Shown here: positions 56,320-64,000 of the stretch, piece after piece
Layout: the number at the start of each line of letters is the position of its first letter
Numbering within the stretch: the stretch's first letter is position 1
Source of the DNA: Xanthomonas hydrangeae
Lineage (GTDB): Bacteria; Pseudomonadota; Gammaproteobacteria; Xanthomonadales; Xanthomonadaceae
Direction of reading: 5' to 3'
Length of the DNA: 64,000 nucleotides
Assembly (NCBI GenBank): GCA_905142475.1
Contig: LR990730.1
Span: 620,001 to 684,000 of the forward strand
Program-made: the position numbers and the translations under genes
The notes under the pieces: model-generated
What the model was told of the DNA's origin: nothing
What the model saw: the letters and a program-made list of their open reading frames with translations, nothing else
Databases searched by the model: none

Positions 56320-58113
56320 ATGTTTTTCTCCGACGGTCACAAGGTCGAGGCGTTGACCAAGGCGATTGAAGCCACGTTGCAGGGGGGCACCGCGCAGTGG
56401 CCGGGCAACGGTCCCGCCCTGCTTCTCAAGAAGATGGCAGAGCGCTTGTGTGCCGCCCAACAGGAGCGTGACCTGGCGAAAATCCAGGCGGCTGATGCGG
56501 CGGCTGCACTGCGTCAACTGGAAGGACGCTTTGAACTGGTTGCCAACAGCACCACAGACGGCCTTTGGGATATCGGCGTCATCGATGGAGACCCCACGCA
56601 TCCTGACAGCCCGGTGTGGTGGTCGCCCCAGATGCGTGCTCTGTTGGGCTTCTCCTCCGAGCAGGAGTTTCCGAATGTGCTGGACAGCTGGGTTGCCTGC
56701 CTGCACCCGGATGACAAGCAGCCAACGCTAGACGCCTTCGCGGCGCATCTTGCGGACAGCAGTGGCCGGACCCCTTATGACGTCGAGAACCGCCTGCGTC
56801 TGAAGTCGGGCCAATACCGCTGGTTCCGTGCATTCGGCACCACCGAGCGCGACGCGCAAGGCTTGCCGCTTCGGGTGGCGGGTGCGCTCACCGACATCAC
56901 CGAGCGCCGTGACCGAGAGCAGTTTCTCGACATCACACTGACGCGCTTTGAGCTCGGCTCGCAGATGCTGAGCGATGGCTTGTGGGACATGAGCGTCATC
57001 GCGGGTGACCCGATCAATCCCAGCAACGAGTTCTGGTGGTCACAGCAGTTCCGTCACTTGCTGGGCTTTGAGTCCGAGCAAGAATTTCCCAATGTATTGG
57101 ACAGCTGGGCGTCGCGGCTTCATCCGGAAGACAAGACGCGGTCGTTGAACGCCTTCGCGGCCCATTTGAACGACCGCAGTGGCCGCACCAACTTCGATAT
57201 CGAGTACCGCCTGCAGCTCAAGAACGGCCAGTATCGATGGTTCCGGGCACGCGGCCTGACCAAACGTGCGGCAGACGGCACCCCCCTGCGCGCGGTGGGC
57301 GCGTTGATGGATGTGGAGGCCGGACGTCAGCTGGGCGAAGTGGCAAACACACTCAGCAACGCAGCAGGAGACATCGTGCGCAGCAACGATGACCTGTCGC
57401 GGCGCACCGAGCAGCAGGCAGCCGCGCTCGAGGAGACCGCAAGCTCCATGGAAGAGATGACCAGCATCGTGCGCAAGAATGCTGACGGAGCGCGCCAGGC
57501 CAATGCGCTTGCCAGTAGCGCTGCAGAGACGGCACTGCGTGGTGGGCAATTGGTCAATGGTGTCGTCAGCACGATGTCAGCGATCCAGACGTCGTCGCGG
57601 AAGATTGGGGAAATCATCACTGTCATCGACGGCATCGCGTTCCAGACCAATATCCTCGCCTTGAATGCAGCCGTGGAAGCGGCGCGTGCGGGAGAGCAGG
57701 GGCGCGGGTTTGCGGTGGTGGCCTCCGAAGTGCGCAGCCTCGCTCAGCGCTGCACCACGGCTGCAAAGGAGATTCGCGATCTGATCGCCGATTCCGGTGC
57801 GAAGGTGGGGCAGGGGGCGGAGCAGGTCAACGTGGCGGGCAAAGCCATGGAGGAGCTGCTGGCGTCGGTGAAACAAGTCAACGACATCATGGGTGAGATC
57901 GCGGCCGCCAGCCACGAGCAAAGTGCCGGGATCGAGCAGATCAATCAAACCATTGCCCAGATGGACGCAGCGACGCAACAGAATTCAGTGCTGGTTGACA
58001 CCATGGCATCGTCCGCCCGTGCACTCGAAGATCAAGCAACCGCATTGGTGGAGAGTGTCGAGAGAAGCTCACGCAGCATCAATGGAAAACCAGCGCTCGC
58101 ATTGGTGGCCTGA
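56320..58113 (+). CDS. Soluble methyl-accepting chemotaxis protein with two PAS domains
   Basis: 597 residues without signal peptide or transmembrane helix, so probably cytoplasmic. Two adjacent PAS_3-type domains (about 70-225 and 205-350) are near duplicates: each has [15 protein letters not shown], LHPxDK, FAAHL and GQYRWFRA. The C-terminal MCP signalling domain (about 355-580) carries the hairpin tip [21 protein letters not shown] (split here as seen) that binds CheW/CheA. It likely senses an intracellular ligand or redox state. ATG 56320 has GAGG upstream. It lies just before trpG but is probably transcribed separately. Confidence 0.92.
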   Translation: MFFSDGHKVEALTKAIEATLQGGTAQWPGNGPALLLKKMAERLCAAQQERDLAKIQAADAAAALRQLEGRFELVANSTTDGLWDIGVIDGDPTHPDSPVWWSPQMRALLGFSSEQEFPNVLDSWVACLHPDDKQPTLDAFAAHLADSSGRTPYDVENRLRLKSGQYRWFRAFGTTERDAQGLPLRVAGALTDITERRDREQFLDITLTRFELGSQMLSDGLWDMSVIAGDPINPSNEFWWSQQFRHLLGFESEQEFPNVLDSWASRLHPEDKTRSLNAFAAHLNDRSGRTNFDIEYRLQLKNGQYRWFRARGLTKRAADGTPLRAVGALMDVEAGRQLGEVANTLSNAAGDIVRSNDDLSRRTEQQAAALEETASSMEEMTSIVRKNADGARQANALASSAAETALRGGQLVNGVVSTMSAIQTSSRKIGEIITVIDGIAFQTNILALNAAVEAARAGEQGRGFAVVASEVRSLAQRCTTAAKEIRDLIADSGAKVGQGAEQVNVAGKAMEELLASVKQVNDIMGEIAAASHEQSAGIEQINQTIAQMDAATQQNSVLVDTMASSARALEDQATALVESVERSSRSINGKPALALVA

Positions 58114-58454
58114 CACCTTGTGTCGCCCCAGCGCCGCCCTGCGACGTGGTGGTTTCACGAAGCAGGGAGGTGCATTGGGAGGCGGGCGTCAGACGGCGGG
58201 GCTTGAGTGACGATCTGGTCTGCATCGGCGTATCAAGGCCGGCTGCCTGCCGCGCTGGGCGCGTGGCGGGAACTCACCTATGAGCGGGGAAGCGAATCGC
58301 CCGGGAACGCAGCAGCGGGCCCGTGCGAAGATATGCTTTGGTGTTGCTCGCTTCCCAGTCGCTTGGGTACCACACAGGTTCGAGGGTGTCAGGGCGGGTA
58401 TCAATGGACGGTTTCGGGGTATATCCCGTTTAAAAACAATCAGATAGGCCTGAC
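58114..58454. other. Intergenic upstream of trpG
   Basis: 341 bp without a supported gene. The AT-richer stretch just before trpG (TTTAAAAACAATCAGATAGG) may contain its promoter. Confidence 0.4.
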
Positions 58455-59033
58455 ATGTTGCTCATGCTCGATAACTACGACAGCTTCACCTACAACCTCG
58501 TGCAGTACCTGCAGGCCCTGGGCGCGGAGGTCACGGTGGTGCGCAACGATGCGATGAGCGTCGATCAGATCGCCGCGCTCAAGCCGGAGCGCATCGTGAT
58601 CTCGCCCGGTCCGCGCACGCCCAACGAGGCCGGTGTCTCGCTGCAGCTGATCGAGCAGCTGGGCCAGACCACGCCGATCCTGGGCGTCTGTCTGGGCCAC
58701 CAGAGCATCGGTCAGGTCTATGGCGGCGATGTGATCCGCGCCGGCAACATCATGCATGGCAAGACCTCGCCGATCCGCCACCAGGGCAAGGGCGTGTTCG
58801 CCGGCCTGCCGGACAGCTACGAGGCCACGCGCTACCACTCGCTGGTGGTGGACAAGACCACCTTGCCCGAAGCGCTGGAAGTCACCGCCTGGACCGAGAA
58901 TCCGGATGGCTCGGTGGAAGAGATCATGGGCCTGCGCCATCGCCAGTTTCCGGTCGAAGGCGTGCAGTTCCATCCCGAATCGATCCTGACCCAGCACGGT
59001 CATACCTTGCTGAAAAACTTCCTGGAGCGCTGA
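58455..59033 (+). CDS. trpG: Anthranilate synthase component II (glutamine amidotransferase)
   Basis: 192 residues, the normal length. Class I amidotransferase motifs: [16 protein letters not shown] at the N-terminus, the nucleophile Cys79 in [10 protein letters not shown], and the His/Glu of the triad in VQFHPESIL. It supplies ammonia to TrpE; the sequence could also serve folate synthesis as PabA. trpE lies on the far side of the hrp island, with trpD and trpC downstream. Confidence 0.97.
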   Translation: MLLMLDNYDSFTYNLVQYLQALGAEVTVVRNDAMSVDQIAALKPERIVISPGPRTPNEAGVSLQLIEQLGQTTPILGVCLGHQSIGQVYGGDVIRAGNIMHGKTSPIRHQGKGVFAGLPDSYEATRYHSLVVDKTTLPEALEVTAWTENPDGSVEEIMGLRHRQFPVEGVQFHPESILTQHGHTLLKNFLER

Positions 59034-59202
59034 CCGAAATGCGCACTGCGCACGTTGCCGGCGCCTGTACAGCAGTTGTCGATGCAGTCTTCAGCGACGT
59101 CGATGCACCAGCGGCCCATGCGTGCGATGCCCGCAATCATCTGTCCTGCATGGCAGAGATGGTTCGCCGTTTCGTTTCTTCAACGCCTGCATCCGGATCA
59201 CG

Positions 59203-59835
59203 ATGAGCACCACTGGCGACAACGTCCACTTCTACGAACCAAGCCATGGCCACGGGCTGCCGCACGATCCGTTCAACGCCATCGTCGGCCCACGGCCGAT
59301 CGGCTGGATCGGGTCGCGCAGCGCCGAGGGCATCGCCAATCTGGCGCCTTACAGCTTCTTCAACGCCTTCAACTACGTGCCGCCGATCGTCGGCTTTGCC
59401 AGCATCGGTCGCAAGGACAGCCTGCGCAACATCGAAGCCACCGGCGAATTCACCTGGAACCTGGCCACGCGTCCGTTGGCCGAGGCCATGAATGCCAGCG
59501 CGGCGATGGTGCCCTCGGAGGTGGACGAGTTCGCACTGGCCGGCTTGCAGATGGCGGCTTCGCGCCTGATTGATGCGCCGCGTGTGGCGGCAAGCCCGGT
59601 GAGTTTCGAATGTCGGCTCAGCCAGTTGCTGCCGCTGCAGAGCGCAAGCGGGCAGGCCATCGAAACCTGGCTGGTACTGGGTGAAGTGGTGGGTGTGCAT
59701 CTGGCGCACGCGGCGCTGCAGGACGGCATCTACGATCCCGCTGCCGTGCAGACGATCCTGCGCGCCGGCGGTGCCGCCGATTATTTCGAAGTGCAGGCCC
59801 AGGCGCGTTTCCGCATGCGGCGTCCCGGCCAATGA
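59203..59835 (+). CDS. Flavin reductase-like (FMN-binding split-barrel) protein
   Basis: 210 residues of the flavin-reductase domain family: [28 protein letters not shown] is the characteristic FMN-binding region (about 28-55). Members include short-chain flavin reductases and uncharacterised flavoproteins. It lies between trpG and trpD on the same strand, so may be co-transcribed, though no role in tryptophan synthesis is known. ATG 59203 begins just before the conserved HFYEP. Confidence 0.85.
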   Translation: MSTTGDNVHFYEPSHGHGLPHDPFNAIVGPRPIGWIGSRSAEGIANLAPYSFFNAFNYVPPIVGFASIGRKDSLRNIEATGEFTWNLATRPLAEAMNASAAMVPSEVDEFALAGLQMAASRLIDAPRVAASPVSFECRLSQLLPLQSASGQAIETWLVLGEVVGVHLAHAALQDGIYDPAAVQTILRAGGAADYFEVQAQARFRMRRPGQ

Positions 59836-59950
59836 GCGTCGCCTGCAACGTCGCTGCATGGCATTGCACCGACGCTGGCATGTCTCTCCACGCCTGATCG
59901 ATCCACAGTCCTCTCGTACTTCTCCCACGCTTTCCACAGTCCTCTCGCCC

Positions 59951-60988
59951 ATGCCCATCACGCCGCAAGAAGCCCTGCAACGCACCATCGAACACCGCGA
60001 GATCTTTCACGACGAAATGGTCGAGTTGATGCGGCAGATCATGCGCGGCGAGGTCTCCGACATGATGGTTGCCGCCATCCTCACCGGGCTGCGGGTCAAG
60101 AAGGAGACCATCGGCGAAATCGCCGGTGCAGCCACGGTGATGCGCGAGTTCTCGCGCCGCGTGGAAGTGAGCGACCGCCAGCACATGGTGGATATCGTCG
60201 GCACCGGCGGCGATGGCTCGCACACCTTCAACATCTCCACCTGCGCGATGTTCGTGGCTGCCGCCGGTGGTGCCAAGGTCGCCAAGCACGGCAACCGCAG
60301 CGTCTCGTCCAAGTCCGGCAGTGCCGACGCGCTGGAGGCGTTGGGCGCAGTGATCGAACTGCAGCCCGAACAGGTCGCCGCCTCGCTGGCGCAGACCGGC
60401 ATCGGCTTCATGTACGCACCGGTGCATCACCCGGCCATGAAGATGGTGGCTCCGGTACGTCGCGAAATGGGCGTGCGCACCATCTTCAATATCCTCGGCC
60501 CGCTCACCAACCCGGCGGGTTCGCCGAACATCCTGATGGGCGTGTTCCATCCGGATCTGGTCGGCATCCAGGCGCGCGTGCTGCAGGAGCTCGGCGCCGA
60601 GCGCGCGCTGGTGGTGTGGGGCCGCGATGGCATGGACGAACTCTCGCTCGGTGCCGGCACCTTGGTCGGCGAGCTGCGCGATGGCCAGGTGCGCGAATAC
60701 GAAGTGCATCCGGAGGATTTCGGCATCGCCATGTCGGCCAGCCGCAACCTCAAGGTGGCCGATGCCGCGCAATCGCGCACGATGCTGCTGCAGGTGCTGG
60801 ACAACGTGCCCGGCCCGGCGCTGGACATCGTGGCGCTCAACGCCGGCGCGGCCCTGTATGTGGCCGGCGTGACCGACAGCATCGCCGCCGGCGTGGTGCG
60901 CGCGCGTGCGGTGCTGGCCGATGGCTCGGCGCGCGCCAAACTGGATGCCTATGTCGCCTTCACCCGTCAGGCTGCTGCGCAGTCCTGA
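59951..60988 (+). CDS. trpD: Anthranilate phosphoribosyltransferase
   Basis: 345 residues, the usual length. It transfers the phosphoribosyl group of PRPP to anthranilate. Motifs: [19 protein letters not shown] (PRPP site), [15 protein letters not shown], and [14 protein letters not shown] 59951 is preceded by no strong ribosome site, but the next residues align with the family start. Downstream of trpG, followed by trpC. Confidence 0.97.
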   Translation: MPITPQEALQRTIEHREIFHDEMVELMRQIMRGEVSDMMVAAILTGLRVKKETIGEIAGAATVMREFSRRVEVSDRQHMVDIVGTGGDGSHTFNISTCAMFVAAAGGAKVAKHGNRSVSSKSGSADALEALGAVIELQPEQVAASLAQTGIGFMYAPVHHPAMKMVAPVRREMGVRTIFNILGPLTNPAGSPNILMGVFHPDLVGIQARVLQELGAERALVVWGRDGMDELSLGAGTLVGELRDGQVREYEVHPEDFGIAMSASRNLKVADAAQSRTMLLQVLDNVPGPALDIVALNAGAALYVAGVTDSIAAGVVRARAVLADGSARAKLDAYVAFTRQAAAQS

Positions 60989-61170
60989 TCCATGCATTGT
61001 CCGCACCCTCCACATTTGCGATGTCACCACGCCGGTGTGGCCTGCCCCGAGAAAGCGGCAACCGCTGGCCGGCATCGTCACGGTGCCGCTGGCATGCTGT
61101 GCACTGGCGTGCGGCCAGCTCAGTTGCGGCCGTGTTGACCGATAATGCACGCCCGCCAGGACCCGATACG

Positions 61171-61968
61171 ATGAGCGATATCCTCAACACCATCCTTGCC
61201 CGCAAGGCCGAAGAAATCGCCGAGCGCAGTGCACGCGTGCCGCTGGCCGAGCTGGTCGCGCGCTGCGCCGACCTGCCGCTCACACGCGGCTTTGCTGCCG
61301 CCATGCAGGCCAGCATCGCCGCCGGCGACCCGGCCGTGATCGCCGAAGTGAAGAAGGCCAGCCCGTCCAAAGGCGTGATCCGGCCAGACTTTCATCCGGC
61401 CGACATCGCCGTCAGTTACGAGTTCGGTGGGGCCAGTTGCCTGTCGGTACTCACCGACGTGGATTTCTTCCAGGGCGCCGATGCGTATCTTCAGCAAGCG
61501 CGCGAGGCCTGCACGCTGCCGGTGCTGCGCAAGGATTTCACTGTCGACCCCTATCAGGTCTACGAAGCGCGCGTGCTCGGTGCCGACTGCATCCTGCTGA
61601 TCGTTTCGGCGCTGGAAGACGCGCAGCTGGCCGATCTGTCCGGCCTGGCCATGCAACTCGGTCTGGATGTATTGGTGGAAGTGCACGACATCGACGAGCT
61701 CGAGCGCGCCGTGCAGGTACCGGTGCCGCTGGTGGGCATCAACAACCGCAACCTGCGCACCTTCGAGGTCTCGTTGCAGACCACGCTGGACATGCGCGCC
61801 GCCGTGCCGCGCGATCGCATTCTGGTCACCGAAAGCGGCATCGTCACTCCGGCCGACGTGCAGTTGATGCGCAGCCACGATGTGAACGCGTTTCTGGTCG
61901 GCGAGACCTTCATGCGCGCGCCCGAACCCGGCGAGTCGCTGCGTCAGCTATTCTTTGCGCATGACTGA
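61171..61968 (+). CDS. trpC: Indole-3-glycerol phosphate synthase
   Basis: 265 residues, a (beta/alpha)8 enzyme making the indole ring from CdRP. Motifs: [15 protein letters not shown] (catalytic Lys), [30 protein letters not shown] and LVTESGI. It is monofunctional (no TrpF domain). Its stop lies within the start of the next gene. Confidence 0.97.
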   Translation: MSDILNTILARKAEEIAERSARVPLAELVARCADLPLTRGFAAAMQASIAAGDPAVIAEVKKASPSKGVIRPDFHPADIAVSYEFGGASCLSVLTDVDFFQGADAYLQQAREACTLPVLRKDFTVDPYQVYEARVLGADCILLIVSALEDAQLADLSGLAMQLGLDVLVEVHDIDELERAVQVPVPLVGINNRNLRTFEVSLQTTLDMRAAVPRDRILVTESGIVTPADVQLMRSHDVNAFLVGETFMRAPEPGESLRQLFFAHD

Positions 61969-62677
61969 GTCGTATCCCGCACCGCGCGACGACGCCCCGC
62001 TGGTGGTCTTCGATTTCGACCACACGCTGTACGACGGCGATTCCGGCAGCCATCTGTTTGCCTGGCTGATCAAACGCAACCCGTTGCGTCTGCTGGTGGC
62101 CTTGTTGGCTTCGCCAATTCTCGGCCCGATGGTGGCGATGCTGCCGACCCGCAGGCGCGGTGTCTCCGGCTATGTGTGGATCGCCACCTTCGGCCTGCAT
62201 CGCACGCGCGAATTCAATCGCTTCATCGATGCGTACGTGCTCAAGCATGAAGCGCAGATCCGGCAGCGCTTGCTGCCGCATGCGTTGAAGGTGTTTACCG
62301 ACCATCGCGCCGCAGGCGATCGGGTCGTGGTCGCCACCGGCGCACCGCCGGAACTGGCACGTGCGATTCTCGGCTTCGTCGCGCATCAGGACGTGCCGGT
62401 GATCGGCAGCCTGGTCGGCCCACGCCTGGGTGCGGTCACTGCGCGGCGCCACTGCCACAACGAAGAAAAGATGCGCATGCTGCGCGAGCGCGGCTATGCC
62501 GACATCGCCATCGCCTATTCGGACAGCACCGCCGATCTGCCGTTGTTGAAGGCCGCGCGCGCACCGGTGGTGGTCAACCCCAAAGCCAATCGCGAGGCAC
62601 TGTTCCGTCAGGTGCTGCCTGCAGGCACACCGATCCTCAACTGGGGCTGTCGCGACCGCGGCGGCAAGGCGCTGTAG
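61961..62677 (+). CDS. HAD-IB family phosphatase
   Basis: 238 residues. The HAD motif I is [12 protein letters not shown] (nucleophile Asp and general acid Asp), motif II lies in [11 protein letters not shown], and motif III/IV in [11 protein letters not shown]. Family members remove phosphate from serine-like or lipid-like substrates (SerB/CicA relatives); the substrate is unknown. ATG 61961 overlaps the trpC stop by 8 bases, implying coupling. Confidence 0.88.
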   Translation: MTESYPAPRDDAPLVVFDFDHTLYDGDSGSHLFAWLIKRNPLRLLVALLASPILGPMVAMLPTRRRGVSGYVWIATFGLHRTREFNRFIDAYVLKHEAQIRQRLLPHALKVFTDHRAAGDRVVVATGAPPELARAILGFVAHQDVPVIGSLVGPRLGAVTARRHCHNEEKMRMLRERGYADIAIAYSDSTADLPLLKAARAPVVVNPKANREALFRQVLPAGTPILNWGCRDRGGKAL

Positions 62678-63031
62678 CGCCTGTTGTCAGAGACATATGC
62701 GCCTCAGGCAGGGCATGCGGTCGGTGCGTAGTCAGGTGTGCAGTCCAGACAGGAAAAGTGCTTCGCCCAGTGAGCGCAATCCCGGCAGACACATTGGCGG
62801 ACTGATGCTCAAGTACTGATCAGTAAGCGATGGGCCTTGAGCTCGCTGAAGGAGCGGGGTGCAATGCACGCAGTCGGCTACAGGGGAATGGTGGGCAATG
62901 CGCAGCACACGCCCGGCAATCGATAGCGGAAAGCGCCTGACTGCATCAGTCCGCATGCCTTGCGACACGCGGCTCAAACTGCGGTCGGTGCGATGTTGCA
63001 CCAACCGCGACCACAACCGCTAAGCGCGCGC
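62678..63031. other. Intergenic between the HAD phosphatase gene and clp
   Basis: About 350 bp between convergent genes. No gene, terminator with a clear T run, or RNA recognised. Confidence 0.4.
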
Positions 63032-63724
63032 TTAGCGCGTGCCGTACAGCACGACGGTCTTGCCGCGCGCATGCAACAGACCATCGGCTTGCAGTTTCTT
63101 GAGCACGCGGCCGGCCATTTCGCGCGAGCAACCGACAAGGCGTGCCAACTCCTGCCGCGAAACGCGCAGCTGGGTGCCCTGCGGATGGCTCATCGCTTCA
63201 GGTTCCTTGGACAGATCGTGCAGCGTACGCACGATGCGATCGGTCACGTCCAGGAATGCCAGGCGACTGGCTTTCCTTGTGGTATCGAGCAATCGCTTTG
63301 AGAGCTGAACGCCAATCGCGTACAGGATGCGTGGCGCATCCGGTGACAGACTGGTCTGGAACAGTTGCTGCAACCGCTCGTAGCTGATTTCGGCCAGTTC
63401 GCATTGGGTGCGGGTGCGCAAGATCACCTCGCGCGTATCGGATTCGATGAACAACCCCATCTCGCCGACGAACTCGCCACTGCCGAAGTAGCCCAGCACC
63501 AACTCACGATCGTCATCTTCCTCGGCGATGATGCTGACCGAACCGCTGACAACGTAGTAGAGGGTGCCGGCCGGGTCTCCTGGCCGGAACACATCGGTCC
63601 GGGTCGGATAGCGCCTGCGGTGGCTGTGCGCCAGAAAACGCTCAATCGTGCCAGCGTCCAGTGCCAGATAAGGGGTGGCGTTACGTACCGTCGTGGTGAC
63701 AACCGTCGTGTTTCCTGGGCTCAT
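63032..63724 (-). CDS. clp: CRP-like global regulator Clp
   Basis: 230 residues, the exact size of Xanthomonas Clp. An N-terminal cyclic-nucleotide-type beta barrel (about 25-140, with VFRPGDPAGTLYYVVSGSVSII and FGSGEFVGEMGLF), a dimerisation helix, and a C-terminal helix-turn-helix (about 170-225, RVSRQELARLVGCSREMAGRVLKKL). Clp activates extracellular enzyme and virulence genes and is released from DNA by c-di-GMP. It is divergent from speD, as in other xanthomonads. Confidence 0.97.
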   Translation of the reverse strand: MSPGNTTVVTTTVRNATPYLALDAGTIERFLAHSHRRRYPTRTDVFRPGDPAGTLYYVVSGSVSIIAEEDDDRELVLGYFGSGEFVGEMGLFIESDTREVILRTRTQCELAEISYERLQQLFQTSLSPDAPRILYAIGVQLSKRLLDTTRKASRLAFLDVTDRIVRTLHDLSKEPEAMSHPQGTQLRVSRQELARLVGCSREMAGRVLKKLQADGLLHARGKTVVLYGTR

Positions 63725-63861
63725 GGTAGTTCCGCGTGTAATTCCTGAAGCTTAACGGCATGAGTCATGCAAGGTAAACCATTCTTAACGTCGGCATTTC
63801 GTTGCTGGGATCTTTGGCTCATAATTGACTCCTTTCCCGCCTTCCATAAGGACAGACCGAC

Positions 63862-64000
63862 GTGGTCAAGCCGTTGCCTCGCCTGAGGCTACAGGGGTTC
63901 AACAACCTCACCAAGGCGTTGAGCTTCAACATCTACGACGTCTGTTACGCGCGTACCGAAGAGGAGCGTCAGCGCTACATCGAGTATATCGATGAGCAGT
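63862..64000 (+). CDS. speD: S-adenosylmethionine decarboxylase proenzyme, 5' end only
   Basis: 46 codons are visible, starting at a GTG (63862) with AAGGA upstream and running off the right edge. The sequence ([20 protein letters not shown]) matches the N-terminus of E. coli-type SpeD, which makes decarboxylated SAM for spermidine synthesis. The pyruvoyl cleavage site is beyond the window. Confidence 0.9.
   Translation, partial: MVKPLPRLRLQGFNNLTKALSFNIYDVCYARTEEERQRYIEYIDEQ

Overview
The window comes from a high-GC Xanthomonas chromosome. The evidence is a complete hrp2-type (Hrp) type III secretion (T3S) cluster with xanthomonad-specific genes (hrpB1, hrpD6, hrpE, hrpF, hpaA, hpaB, hpaC, hpa1, hpa2), PIP boxes (TTCGB-N15-TTCGB, the HrpX target), a type IV-secreted antibacterial effector with an XVIPCD tail, and the trp / clp / speD neighbourhood typical of the genus. 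The species cannot be fixed from the sequence alone.

Left flank (1-18.9 kb), mostly housekeeping: the 5' part of a fused MrpA/B cation antiporter subunit, an SDR protein, a DUF962 membrane protein, a secreted M4 metalloprotease, an XVIPCD peptidoglycan hydrolase followed by two small lipoproteins (the first a likely immunity protein), purC, a short DnaJ-domain protein, an outer-membrane barrel, rpe with an overlapping GNAT gene, a YegS-like lipid kinase, then trpE, a threonine aldolase and a SIMPL-domain protein.

Hrp island (about 19-54 kb), lying between trpE and trpG. In order: xopAE/hpaF (LRR E3-ligase-type effector, -), hrpF translocon gene (+), a broken cysteine-protease-like effector gene (-) divergent from hpa3-xopF1 (+, xopF1 frameshifted), a very large candidate effector (-), hrpW (-), then hpaB, hrpE, hrpD6, hrcD, hpaA, hrcS, hrcR, hrcQ, hpaC, hrcV, hrcU (all -). 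A divergent promoter region with two PIP boxes separates these from hrpB1, hrpB2, hrcJ, hrpB4, hrcL, hrcN, hrpB7, hrcT, hrcC (all +). The island ends with the harpin gene hpa1 (-), the transglycosylase hpa2 (+) and another hydrophobic candidate effector (-). I found nine PIP boxes, one of them inside hpaC. HrpG and HrpX are not in this window.

Right flank (54-64 kb): a thioredoxin-fold lipoprotein gene frameshifted by a 7-bp tandem duplication, a soluble chemoreceptor with two near-duplicate PAS domains, trpG, a flavin reductase-like gene, trpD, trpC with an overlapping HAD phosphatase, clp (global regulator, -), and the start of speD.

Together the island should encode a working injectisome (export gate, ATPase complex, basal body, secretin, pilus, translocon, chaperones). 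Its effector set shows decay (xopF1 and the protease-like gene) alongside intact, poorly characterised large proteins.
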